Assembly: GCF_000383575.1 (NCBI RefSeq)
Contig: NZ_KB911579.1
Location: 1,543,875-1,607,874, forward strand
DNA from: Salinispora oceanensis
GTDB taxonomy: Bacteria > Actinomycetota > Actinomycetes > Mycobacteriales > Micromonosporaceae
Direction: 5' to 3'
Length of the DNA stretch: 64,000 nucleotides
Shown: positions 7,011 through 14,486 of the stretch, one piece after another
Position numbering within the stretch: the first letter of the stretch is position 1
Layout: the number at the start of each line of letters is the position of its first letter
Notes under the pieces: model-generated
Told to the model about the DNA's origin: nothing
Databases searched by the model: none
Seen by the model: only the letters and a program-made list of their open reading frames with translations
Program-made: the position numbers and the translations under genes

Positions 7011-8003
7011 CTACCTCCCTGCTTCCGCGGAGCCGTGCCGGGTGATCAATTCGTAGAGTTCGGCGAGGTGGGTTCCGAGGGCCGGGTCGGGCGTGACGGT
7101 CCACGGGCCGTCGAGGTCGGGACGGTGGTTGACGACGTGGACGGCGAAGGCGGCGATCTGGTCGCGGGCGTTTTCGGCCCAGGTCACCTGCTCGCCGACG
7201 GCGATGCGGGCGCCGTAGCACAGGTCGATGCGTTCTTGCAGCCATGGCGGGGCGAGATCGGCGCGAAGCGCCGCAGTGCTGGTGTCAGCGGCGGCCAGTA
7301 CGGCGATCCGTTGAGCCAAAGCACGGTGGCCGTGACGCTGCGCCATGCGCTCGAAGCGGGTCCATTCGCGGCCCATGGAGCCGAGCCGTTCCCCCCACTG
7401 CTCGATGAGGACCAGACGCAGCGCGCGGGCCGCGACCCGGAGCAGCCTCGTGGCCTTGACTGCGTCGTCGGTCTGCACCCGGGTCGCCTCGGCCAAGGCG
7501 TCGGTGGCCTGCTGCCGCCAGCTGTCGATGCGGGCGGTCACCACCGTGGGGTGGAACCGGGCGGCGCTGATCCACTGGGTGAACGAGACAGTGTGTTCGT
7601 CGTCGGGATCGGCGGCGTGCCCGCCGAACGCCTTGTCCAGGCCGTGGAACCAGCGCGGATCGCCCAGGCGGCTCGCGGCCTGCTCGGGACCGGCGGCGAC
7701 CGCATCGCTGATTTCGGTGGTGGTGAAGGCCAGCCAGCCGACGTCGAGGGTTTGCGCGCGACCGGATGCCGCCCACCAGTCGACGAGCTCCGCGCGGCGC
7801 TGGTCGAGCTGCGCTGCCGCCTCCGCAGGATCGGTGGGGTCGTAGATGGGTAGGAGGTCGATGTCCGACATGGGCCAGGGTTCGCCGCGCCCGACGCTGC
7901 CGGCGACGATAAGTCCGTGGACGCCTGGCGTCTGCCCGAGCACGGTGACGGCCTCGTGCAGTCTCTGGTCCAGCAGCTGCCTCCACCGATTACTGGGCTT
8001 CAT
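7011..8003 (-). CDS. Nucleotidyltransferase-fold protein
   Basis: The 330-residue protein has the polymerase-beta-type nucleotidyltransferase signature near residues 30-50: GLIVAGSVGRGEPWPMSDID, i.e. G-S-x(n)-D-x-D with the metal-binding aspartates. The rest is helical and resembles the C-terminal part of aminoglycoside-type nucleotidyltransferases. I choose MKPSNRW at 8003 because AAGGAG precedes it by nine bases; the longer frame upstream overlaps the integrase. It is the first gene of an operon with the XRE and zinc-finger genes. Substrate unknown: drug, protein or nucleic-acid modification are all possible, and no HEPN or MenA-type partner is next to it. Confidence 0.75.
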   Translation of the reverse strand: MKPSNRWRQLLDQRLHEAVTVLGQTPGVHGLIVAGSVGRGEPWPMSDIDLLPIYDPTDPAEAAAQLDQRRAELVDWWAASGRAQTLDVGWLAFTTTEISDAVAAGPEQAASRLGDPRWFHGLDKAFGGHAADPDDEHTVSFTQWISAARFHPTVVTARIDSWRQQATDALAEATRVQTDDAVKATRLLRVAARALRLVLIEQWGERLGSMGREWTRFERMAQRHGHRALAQRIAVLAAADTSTAALRADLAPPWLQERIDLCYGARIAVGEQVTWAENARDQIAAFAVHVVNHRPDLDGPWTVTPDPALGTHLAELYELITRHGSAEAGR

Positions 8004-8133
8004 CGACGGCAGCTCCTTCTCCTCGTTCGGATGGTCGGACGTCAGCAGGGGCGACGGAGCCGAGCCGGCCGCGCGGACACTCCCCGCGGACACCAGCAGT
8101 TCGGGCTCGACACCTCGATCTTGGCGCATGCCG

Positions 8134-8825
8134 TTACCTTCCATGGGGTTGCAGGCGAGCAGCGACTCGCTCGTTTGCGGCCGCCCAGGCCCGGTCGATG
8201 TGGCCATCATGAATATGGATATAACGGGTCGTAGTGGACAGCCATTCGTGGCCGAGCAACTCCTGGATGGCTTTCAGGTCTATACCTCGGGCATACAGCG
8301 CGGAGGCGCAGTGGTGGCGCAGCCCGTGCGGCGTGAGTCGTCCTGTCCAGGCAGGAAGCCACCGTTTGACGGCCTGCGCCAAGCCGGAGCGCAACGCGTC
8401 GTCGCCGACCCGGGTGCAGCGGCCGGTCAGCCGGTCGTAACGTTCGCTGGGCAGCAGCGGCGCGTCCGGGTCGGTCGGATGTCGCCCTGGTAGCGGTCGA
8501 TGACGAACTCGTAGAACCGGGCCAACGTCCATGCCTTGCTTTGCACGGTGCTGCGCGCGTTGCCGCGATCGCGCCGCTGGAAGACCAGGAACCAGTCGGC
8601 GTCCTGGGGTCCGGCGGTCCACAACGGGCGGCCGAGGAAGCGCAGGAACTCGAACACGGTCGAGCGTTCCTGCGCGATGTGGCCATCGGTCAGCCCAGCG
8701 CCCACCGCCGCAAGCGCGTACTGGTCGACCAGTTCCTGCTCGAGCTCCTCCACCGCCCGCGGCGACGGGTTCTTGAACCGCTCAGCGGACCCGATCGAGC
8801 GCACCACCGCCAGACCCATGAGCAC
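8134..8825 (-). pseudogene. Tyrosine-recombinase integrase, deleted and frameshifted
   Basis: The 5' part (ATG 8825 to about 8460) encodes an N-terminal SAM-like core-binding domain (ERSTVFEFLRFLGRPLW, LARFYEFVIDRYQGDI). The 3' part, in another frame, encodes the end of the catalytic domain: LTPHGLRHHCASALYARGID (H-x-x-R box), LLGHEWLSTTTRYIHIH (H box and nucleophile tyrosine). The middle, including the first catalytic arginine, is missing and the two parts are out of frame. Roughly 140 residues have been lost compared with relatives I remember. The gene sits within the tRNA-Arg repeats and is presumably the original integrase of the element. Confidence 0.75.
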
Positions 8826-8971
8826 TCCGCTTCAACGAGATCAACGAAGTCACGAAGATACCCGTCAAGCTTCAGGAATTCCAATGTCTCATCGAGATTT
8901 GGTCCGAAGGCAGCGAGATGCCACCTACCAGGAAGAACCTCGCCATCAGCGAAGAAACCCAGAGAGCGAAC

Positions 8972-9559
8972 TCACGGGATGCCCTGCAAGGGGGAAGGAG
9001 CCTCCTCGGAAACATGCCGAATAGAGTTTAATAGGGTTTCCTTCTGAATGGCACCGTTAACTATGCCTGCGATTCTTCCGGTTCTATCAATTATCAACGT
9101 TGTGGGGGTGTATCCGGCGATCTGCCCCTGAAACCCGAGAGTGGCTTTTCCTGATGGGTCGAAGATGCTCGGATAATTTGACTGAAAAGCTCTCTCGAAT
9201 GCCTGAGCTTTGTCCCGGCTGTCCCGCACATTAATGCCTAGGAACCTCACGCTCAGCGGCTCAGTTTCCTGCGCGAGCTCATTCAGATCGCGAGCCTCTA
9301 GCCTGCACGGAGCGCACCACGAAGCCCAGAAATTAAGAACGATGATATGCCCCTTGTAGTCCTCATAGGAAATATGATCTCCGTCTAAACCCTCGCCGCT
9401 GAAAGATGGGGCTGCTACCCGGCTCTGCGCTGAGACTAGAGGTACGCCACCCGCCACTTCGACTGTAGGGGGCGGCTTGCTGCTGCACCCGGCGCTCGCT
9501 GCGAGGAGGAGAAGGAGCGTCACCGCTGCACGCGACGTGTTCCGAATGTGGACTCTCAC
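8972..9559 (-). CDS. TlpA/ResA-like thioredoxin lipoprotein
   Basis: A short basic N-terminus and hydrophobic stretch (AAVTLLLLLAASAGC) form a lipoprotein signal ending at Cys25, so the protein should be anchored outside the membrane. A thioredoxin-fold domain follows with the redox motif WASWCAPCR and the cis-proline region AGYTPTTLIID. TlpA/ResA proteins reduce or isomerise disulfides, for example during cytochrome c maturation. The GTG at 9559 is chosen for the signal peptide; the frame upstream is an IS630 transposase tail that reads through into this gene. No ccd/cyt c genes are nearby, so it is probably cargo of the element. Confidence 0.8.
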   Translation of the reverse strand: MRVHIRNTSRAAVTLLLLLAASAGCSSKPPPTVEVAGGVPLVSAQSRVAAPSFSGEGLDGDHISYEDYKGHIIVLNFWASWCAPCRLEARDLNELAQETEPLSVRFLGINVRDSRDKAQAFERAFQSNYPSIFDPSGKATLGFQGQIAGYTPTTLIIDRTGRIAGIVNGAIQKETLLNSIRHVSEEAPSPLQGIP

Positions 9560-9589
9560 GCGATGACGATACCCTAGCCGGTGTCCTGC

Positions 9590-10005
9590 GCCGGGAATTC
9601 GTTGAAGATATAAGGCGAGCCGGTCGAGGATATCGTCGGCGGTCTTGGTCCAGATGAACGGTTTGGGGTCGTCGTTCCATGCTGCGGTCCAGGCGCGTAG
9701 GTCGTTCTCCAGTGCCCGTAGGGAGGTGTGCGTGGCGCGGCGCAGTAGCGTATCGGTCAGCAGCCCGAACCACCGTTCGACCTGGTTGAGCCAGGACGAG
9801 TAGGTGGGGTGAGGTGCATGTGGAACTGGGGATGCGCGGCGAGCCAACGCTTCACGGTGGGGTGTTTGTGGGTGCTGTAGTTGTCGCAGGTCAGATGTAC
9901 GTCGAGGTCGGCGGGGACTTCGTTGTCTAGCTTGGCCAGGAGCTTCTTGAATTCCACAGCCCGGTGTCGGCGATGCACTGAGGTGATCACCTGACCGGTG
10001 ACCAC
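9590..10005 (-). pseudogene. IS630-family transposase remnant
   Basis: The minus strand carries a DDE endonuclease fragment: ITSVHRRHRAVEFKKLLAKL, LTCDNYSTHKHPTVKRWLA (catalytic D), HMHLTP; a frameshift near 9815; then SSWLNQVERWFGLLTDTLLR (catalytic E) to DDILDRLALYLQRI. The N-terminal helix-turn-helix domain and first aspartate are missing. It lies just inside the right att-like repeat and directly upstream of the TlpA-like gene, whose frame it shares. Confidence 0.75.
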
Positions 10006-10234
10006 GGAAGACATTGGCGACCTCGATGTAGCCCGGCCTGGCGGCATGCGCTCGTCACCCACCGCCAGACGGCGCCGGGCCTGCCGTCGAATTCATGCCC
10101 CCTTTTACCCCCGAAAACCCCTTCCGGGCATTGATAGTCGGCGACAAGCAATGATCACGAGATGGCGGCGTTCGTGCAGGTCAGTGCAAGAATTCGGTAG
10201 CTAATGACAAGTTCCAGATCATAACGGCCGGTAA

Positions 10235-10343
10235 CAGAAGGTTAGGGGTTCGAATCCCTTCGGGCGCGCAAGATCGCAAGGCGCTTGACCTGCAAGAACA
10301 GGGGTCTGGCGCCTTTGCTTTGCCGTCCCTGGTGGACGGCTGG
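10235..10343 (+). repeat. att-like 109-bp direct repeat, right copy
   Basis: Second copy of the block at 3082-3190, again with tRNA-Arg T-arm and acceptor 3' strand plus the downstream hairpin. To its right lies the truncated NRPS condensation-domain gene, so this junction marks where the element (or a later deletion) meets other DNA. Confidence 0.85.
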
Positions 10344-10560
10344 TGCACAGAGTCTCCCGGGTCACGACGTCGTCGAACGCCCGGCGCAGTGCGGCCACGT
10401 CGAGCTGACCGCACACCCGGATCGCGATCGGGATGATGTACCGCGCGCCGGTGCCAATGCGCTGGTCGTGCAGCCAGACGTTGAGCTGCCCGCCGGAGAC
10501 GATCGACTGGGAGCCGTGCGGGTAGGGGCGCAATTCGGGGCGAGTGGAGCCACCCGCCAT
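10344..10560 (-). pseudogene. NRPS condensation domain, N-terminal fragment
   Basis: From ATG 10560 the minus strand reads QSIVSGGQLNVWLHDQRI, GARYIIPIAIRVCGQLD and VAALRRAFDDVVTRETLCT, the opening C1-C2 segments of a non-ribosomal peptide synthetase condensation domain. Homology ends at the right att-like repeat, so at least the rest of the domain and synthetase are missing. The start overlaps the stop of the upstream GNAT gene as TGATG, implying the two were one operon. A second condensation-domain piece at 18267-18524 covers the segment that should follow this one. Confidence 0.65.
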
Positions 10561-11009
10561 CAGGCGCACCCCTGCCAGACATACGTCATGTCGGGCTCGT
10601 TCTCCTCGTTGCGGCTGCCGTCGTTCTCGTCGACCTGACGGAAGCCGTGCCGCTCGTAGAAGGCCCGGGCGTCGGTGTTGCGGGTGAAGACCCGCAGGGT
10701 GAGGCCGGTCGGGCTGGCCTTGCGCACCTGCTCCAGCAGCTGCGTGCCGATGCCCTGCCGCCGGGCGCCGGGGCTCAGGTAGAGGTGTTCGAGCATGGCG
10801 CCCTCGAGGGCGGCGAAGCCGAGGATCTCGCCGGTCTCCGGGGCCTCGACCACCCAGGTCTTGCACTGGGGCAGGACCACGTGGGTGATGAAGGCCCGGG
10901 TCTGCTCGTCGTCGTAGAGCCGCGGCAGGTAGGGCATGGCCGCCACCCGTGATGCCAGGAACACCTGGGTGATCGCGTCGGCGTCCTTGTCGTTGGCGTG
11001 CCGGATCAC
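10560..11009 (-). CDS. GNAT-family N-acetyltransferase
   Basis: A 149-residue single-domain GNAT protein. Motif A, which binds the acetyl-CoA pyrophosphate, is LYLSPGARRQGIGTQLLEQV (about residues 76-95); motif B follows as LRVFTRNTDARAFYERHGF. The ATG at 11009 opens the conserved RHANDKDADAITQVF. It is complete and translationally coupled to the broken NRPS gene downstream, so it may once have acted on a peptide product or precursor; this is inference from position. The target cannot be read from sequence. Confidence 0.85.
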   Translation of the reverse strand: MIRHANDKDADAITQVFLASRVAAMPYLPRLYDDEQTRAFITHVVLPQCKTWVVEAPETGEILGFAALEGAMLEHLYLSPGARRQGIGTQLLEQVRKASPTGLTLRVFTRNTDARAFYERHGFRQVDENDGSRNEENEPDMTYVWQGCA

Positions 11010-11206
11010 AGCTACCTACCCTCCCCCACGTGACTATCCCCGCTGATGGCCACGGAGTGAGCGGTAAGCAGCCCCTGACACCAATAACGATCTTAGTCGA
11101 TCGCGGGGACCAACATACAGGCCGCCCGCAACCGAATGCGAGCGGGTCTCAACCGCGATCTTCACCGTGCCATATTTCGCCGGCCCGTTGCGGGGCAGCG
11201 CGGCCA

Positions 11207-11466
11207 CTACGCCTGTGGCACAAGGCTTTCACGGGTGCAGACGCCCCACTCAGGGCGCTGTCCGACCGGTTCGGACTCCCCCGCGGCACCTTCACCGCTC
11301 AGCCCACCCGGGAGCCGGCGGAAGTACGGCAGCCCGTACCCGACGACGGTCATCAGGCCGGCGGTACCGAACGGGTGGCGCTCCTCCAGAGCGGTCAGTG
11401 CCCCGGCCAGCTCCCGCTGGTCGGCGAACGCAGCGCCGCCTGCCGGTTGAGGCCGGAGGCCGGCTC
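11207..11466 (-). pseudogene. Fragment resembling a DUF7405-type protein
   Basis: The minus strand encodes ELAGALTALEERHPFGTAGL and TVVGYGLPYFRRLPGGL, which resembles the part of DUF7405-like proteins around the conserved GLPYFRR motif. The open frame extends at both ends into sequence of another register, so both termini are lost. The family call is from memory of the motif and is moderate at best. The stretch 11010-11206 holds no gene I can support. Confidence 0.4.
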
Positions 11467-11468
11467 GG

Positions 11469-11924
11469 TCATGGAGAACCCAGCACCGGGTAGGCTGCCT
11501 CGATCCCGTCCAGCGCCTCAACGATCGCCGGTAGGTAGGACAGGTCCAGCCCGTCCACGGCGAACCGGAGCGCATTGCCGCCGCCCGGTTGGTCCTTGGC
11601 CAGCCCGGTGATCGCAAGCCGGCCCCGGGAGGCGACCGCGACGGTGAGAGAGAGCCACTCCTCCATCGAGGTCAAGGTCGCCTCGCCGGACATCTCGGCG
11701 TCGATCCGCGCCAAGCTCGCGCGAAACGCCCGCAGCTCCTCGGCGCGCAGCCCGGCGTCCAGGTCGGCCCGGAACCCGCCGGCGCTGATCTCCACCGGGC
11801 TCATCAGCCAGTTGCCGTCCCAGTAGTCGTCGGCACCGGGGTGCAGCCGGCCGAGCACCCGGATCAGCACGCTGTCCTCGCCCGGATGTCCGATCAGGAC
11901 CTGCGGGTGGTCGGAGTCCGTCAC
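11469..11924 (-). CDS. Immunity-like protein (WapI-immunity/DUF type)
   Basis: A 151-residue, acidic, soluble protein with the pattern DYWDGNWLMSPVEISAGGF, then a helical segment and the beta-rich half MEEWLSLTVAVASRGRLA. It resembles the small immunity proteins annotated as WapI-family. It begins 8 bp after the end of the RHS toxin remnant on the same strand, the expected order for a polymorphic toxin and its immunity gene. The frame is complete while the toxin is broken, so it is an orphan immunity gene. The family name is a resemblance call; the genomic position is the stronger evidence. Confidence 0.6.
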   Translation of the reverse strand: MTDSDHPQVLIGHPGEDSVLIRVLGRLHPGADDYWDGNWLMSPVEISAGGFRADLDAGLRAEELRAFRASLARIDAEMSGEATLTSMEEWLSLTVAVASRGRLAITGLAKDQPGGGNALRFAVDGLDLSYLPAIVEALDGIEAAYPVLGSP

Positions 11925-11932
11925 AGCTCCCG

Positions 11933-12610
11933 CTATCTCCCGAGTATCACGGTGACCACGTCACCGTTGGAGTTTAGGATCACCCGCACCCCGGTGGTGC
12001 CCGGGTGCCGGGTTGCAGCCCCTCCCGCGAGGCCCGCTCCAGGGCCCGGAGTTCGAGCAGGGCCATCACCTCGGGGGTACGCGGTGCCATCCGCTCCAGC
12101 GCGTGCTCGGTGTACCACCCGGCCGCCGATGTTGCTCCCCCGCCACCCTGTGCGGCAGCACCCAGCCGCCGCCCCGGGCCGCGCTGGCACCGGGGCGGGC
12201 CGCCTGGCCGAGCCGCCAGGACCCGCGCCGGTCCTGAGCCAGGCACCGGCGCCGCCGGTTACCGCCCCGATGGCACCGGCGATGGCGAAGTCGCGCAGCC
12301 CGTTGTTGACGGTGTACTTCCGGCCGGTGAACGCCGCCGTGCCCCAGCCGATGCCGACGCTGGTGCCGCCGCCGACCAGCGCTCCGCTGATGATCGGTAC
12401 GCAGTTCGGGCAGTCGCCGTTCGGGTCGGCGAGGTTGACCGGGTCGTTCAGGGCGACAGGCATAGGTTGGTGCTGGCGCCGCCGAATCCGGCCGGGTCCT
12501 CGCTGATGAACCGCCCCAGCCCCGGGCTGTAGTCGCGGGCCCGATTGTGCAGCAGGCCGGTGTCGGTGTCGTACTCGCGGCCGGTGAAGCCCTGAAACTC
12601 GCCGCCGGTG
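11933..12610 (-). pseudogene. RHS-repeat polymorphic toxin, C-terminal remnant
   Basis: The RHS-associated core signature is seen as FTGREYDTDTGLLHNRARDY and LGRFISEDPAGFGG; after a frameshift near 12460 it continues as ALNDPVNLADPNGDC and a glycine-rich linker. Two more frame changes (near 12200 and 12000) separate the toxin tip WYTEHALERMAPRTPEVMA from TTGVRVILNSNGDVVTVI. The tip resembles DUF4258/BECR-type RNase toxins. The long RHS body is missing upstream, where an epimerase fragment abuts at 12610. Products would not be secreted or active. Confidence 0.65.
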
Positions 12611-13056
12611 GCAGGGGCCGGCACGCCAGCCCCGCCGCACCCGCGCGGGAACTGTCGACGGTCCAGACACCGCGATGGGTACGCCACAGAGGCAGTTCCG
12701 TCCACTGCTGCACACCCCGCCCGACAAGCCAGTCGGGATCAGCCCAGACTGGCACGGTGTCAGCGCCGGTCACCGCGACGCAGGTATCGACGAGTTCAGC
12801 GAAGGTGGCATGGCCGATCGGGGCGGTGACGTTGACCGAGCCGTGGACCTTCCCATCCTCCGCGCAGGCCAGGGCGAACACGGCGACGTCGCGTACGTCA
12901 ACCGGCTGGATAGGCCGCTCCGCTGGGCCGGGCGCCAGGAGCTGGCCACCACGGGCGGCGCGGGTCAGCCACCAGGTCAGGCGGCCAACGTATTCGTTCG
13001 GGCCGAGAATCACGCCGCGACGCAGGACGACGGCCCGCTCCTGGCCGACGGATGAC
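12611..13056 (-). pseudogene. NAD-dependent epimerase/dehydratase, C-terminal fragment
   Basis: The minus strand encodes GQERAVVLRRGVILGPNEYV, RPIQPVDVRDVAVFALACAE, VNVTAPIGHATFAELVDTCV and LPLWRTHRGVWTVDSSRA, typical of the substrate-binding half of extended SDR epimerases. The N-terminal Rossmann GxxGxxG region and the YxxxK motif are missing beyond 13056, where the opposite strand carries carbamoyltransferase remnant. Truncated at both ends. Confidence 0.65.
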
Positions 13057-13178
13057 GCCTACCAGTGCTTCATGCGTACGAACATCGACCTGCTCGCGCT
13101 CGGCAACTTTCTCCTGAACAAGGCCGACCAGCCGGCATGGCATGAACAGGGCAACTGGCGCACCGGGATCGCTCTGGA
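13051..13178 (+). pseudogene. Carbamoyltransferase, extreme C-terminal fragment
   Basis: The plus strand reads DAYQCFMRTNIDLLALGNFL then KADQPAWHEQGNW, the hallmark C-terminal end of NodU/CmcH-type carbamoyltransferases. These O-carbamoylate sugars and other natural products. Everything upstream of this tail is gone, replaced at 13050 by the epimerase fragment on the other strand. The expected gene order, carbamoyltransferase then DUF5989 then SxtJ, is preserved in the scraps that follow. Confidence 0.6.
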
Positions 13179-13213
13179 CCGGTCGACGACCACTAGAGAC
13201 GTGAGGACTGATC

Positions 13214-13353
13214 ATGAAATTCCTGTAGTCCTGGTCTACTTCCTGGTAATCTTGCCGATCGGCATCCTCTCTCGGGTGTTCCGCGATCCGCTGCACCTCG
13301 AACTGCGCCCGGAGCTGAGCACATATTGGATTTCTGACAAGCGACGGGCTTGA
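13214..13353 (+). pseudogene. DUF5989 start joined to SxtJ-like C-terminus
   Basis: ATG AAA TTC CTG at 13214, preceded by a GAGGA site, gives MKFL, the typical opening of DUF5989 proteins, but stops at once. In the overlapping frame the sequence reads VVLVYFLVILPIGILSRVF and LRPELSTYWISD, the conserved end of SxtJ-family membrane proteins. A deletion therefore appears to link the first codons of DUF5989 to the last 40 codons of sxtJ. With the carbamoyltransferase tail upstream it marks a collapsed three-gene cassette seen in biosynthetic clusters. Confidence 0.5.
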
Positions 13354-13388
13354 TTCCGACCGTCAGGGACACAATAGGAAGGCCGCAC

Positions 13389-14036
13389 GTGATCGGTATC
13401 GACGCAGGACTGGGAATCGCGGCCGTCGCTCTGGCGATGGTGCTTACCCCGGGTCCGAACATGATCTACCTGGTTTCCCGGTCTATCACCCAGGGCCGTC
13501 TGGCGGGCCTGATCTCCCTGCTCGGCGTCGCGGCCGGCTTCTTCCTATACCTACTCGCCGCGGTGACCGGCGTCTCCGCGGTGTTCGCGTTGGTCCCGGC
13601 GATGTACACGGCTCTCAAAATCGCGGGTGCGTGCTACCTGCTCTGGTTGGCGTGGAGTGCTGTCAAGCCTGGCGGCAGGTCAGCGTTCGCGCCCAAGGAC
13701 CTGCCCGTAGACGGACCGAGGAAGCTGTTCACGATGGGTCTGGTGACCAACCTGCTCAATCCCAAGATCGCGGTTCTGTATGTGTCGCTGCTCCCGCAGT
13801 TCATCGACCTGGACAAAGGCGGAGTCGGCGGGCAGAGCCTGGCCTTGGGACTGATTCAGATCACGGTGGCTCTGACAGTCAACTGCCTGATCGTGCTTAC
13901 CGCGGGCTCGGTGGCCTCCTTCCTCGCCCGCAAGCCGGCGTGGCTGCGGGCGCAGCGCTACACGATGGGGGCCGTCCTCATCGGTCTGGCGGCCAGTATG
14001 GCCTTCGACCGCACGCACGCATCAGCGCCTCGCTAA
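13389..14036 (+). CDS. LysE-family amino-acid/metabolite exporter
   Basis: A 215-residue protein with six hydrophobic segments and the LysE/RhtB signatures ALAMVLTPGPNMIYLVSRSI near the N-terminus and FTMGLVTNLLNPKIAVLYVS in the middle. LysE/RhtB proteins export amino acids or related small molecules. The GTG at 13389 is chosen because AGGAAGG lies seven bases before it; it starts 35 bp after the SxtJ remnant. Complete. Co-location with a carbamoyltransferase cassette remnant hints at export of a product or precursor, which is inference. Confidence 0.85.
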   Translation: MIGIDAGLGIAAVALAMVLTPGPNMIYLVSRSITQGRLAGLISLLGVAAGFFLYLLAAVTGVSAVFALVPAMYTALKIAGACYLLWLAWSAVKPGGRSAFAPKDLPVDGPRKLFTMGLVTNLLNPKIAVLYVSLLPQFIDLDKGGVGGQSLALGLIQITVALTVNCLIVLTAGSVASFLARKPAWLRAQRYTMGAVLIGLAASMAFDRTHASAPR

Positions 14037-14037
14037 G

Positions 14038-14210
14038 GGATGTCTCGTAACTCGGTGGAGGCGTTGTCTGGCAATGGCGCCGTGTCACCCCGCGAGGATG
14101 ATGTTGTGGAGGTGGGCGACGCCGGATGCGGTGTCGGTCACTGTGTGGGCGGCGCGGCGGTAGTCGCGCAGGATCTTGAAGGTCTTCATGCGGGCCGGGG
14201 CGTGTTCGGT
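14038..14210 (-). pseudogene. IS5-type transposase, 3' fragment
   Basis: The minus strand encodes the C-terminal tail TEHAPARMKTFKILRDYRR then VTDTASGVAHLHNIILAG with its stop at 14085, typical of IS5-type DDE transposases. The sequence gggatgtctcgtaac at 14038 may be the element's end. The rest of the transposase is absent. Confidence 0.6.
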
Positions 14211-14294
14211 AGCTTTCGTCCGATGTGGGCTTGGATTGGCATGTGAATGTGAGCCGTGGTCGTAACCGGGAGGCGCGGCCGCGTCGGGCTGATC

Positions 14295-14456
14295 ATGAGT
14301 GGACGTGCGGCGTATCCGAGTGACCTGACCGATGACCAGTGCGCGGTGGTCGGGCCGTTTCTGCAGGCGTGGAAGGACCGGCATCCGTCGGTGTCGGGAC
14401 ATCAGGGCCGCTACGAGTTGCGGGAGATCGTGAATGTGATCTTCTACCAGAACCGG
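14295..14456 (+). pseudogene. IS5-type transposase, 5' fragment
   Basis: ATG 14295 opens SGRAAYPSDLTDDQCAVVGP, then AWKDRHPSVSGHQGRYELRE and VNVIFYQNR, the N-terminal DUF4096-like domain of IS5-family transposases. Homology ends about 14456, 30 bp before the end of the ABC transporter gene. It faces away from the IS5 3' fragment at 14038-14210 and may be from a related but separate copy. Confidence 0.65.
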
Positions 14457-14486
14457 TCAAAGGGGTCAAAGGCAATGGGGCGTGCC

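Larger units (their letters stand above)
3082..10343. mobile_element. Decayed integrative element between tRNA-Arg-derived direct repeats
   Basis: The direct repeats at 3082 and 10235 enclose 7.15 kb with a tyrosine integrase remnant (8134-8825), a zinc-finger recombinase-like remnant, an XRE regulator with a premature stop, a nucleotidyltransferase, an ArsR/MFS pair, a TlpA-like lipoprotein and IS3 and IS630 debris. No replication or transfer genes are visible. Loss of the integrase core and of the tRNA 5' half indicates the element can no longer move by itself. Boundaries are inferred from the repeats. Confidence 0.7.

Noticed and set aside
6084..7853. 589-codon plus-strand open frame across the nucleotidyltransferase operon
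   Set aside because: Low-complexity G/A/R/V-rich translation, opposite to three recognisable genes.
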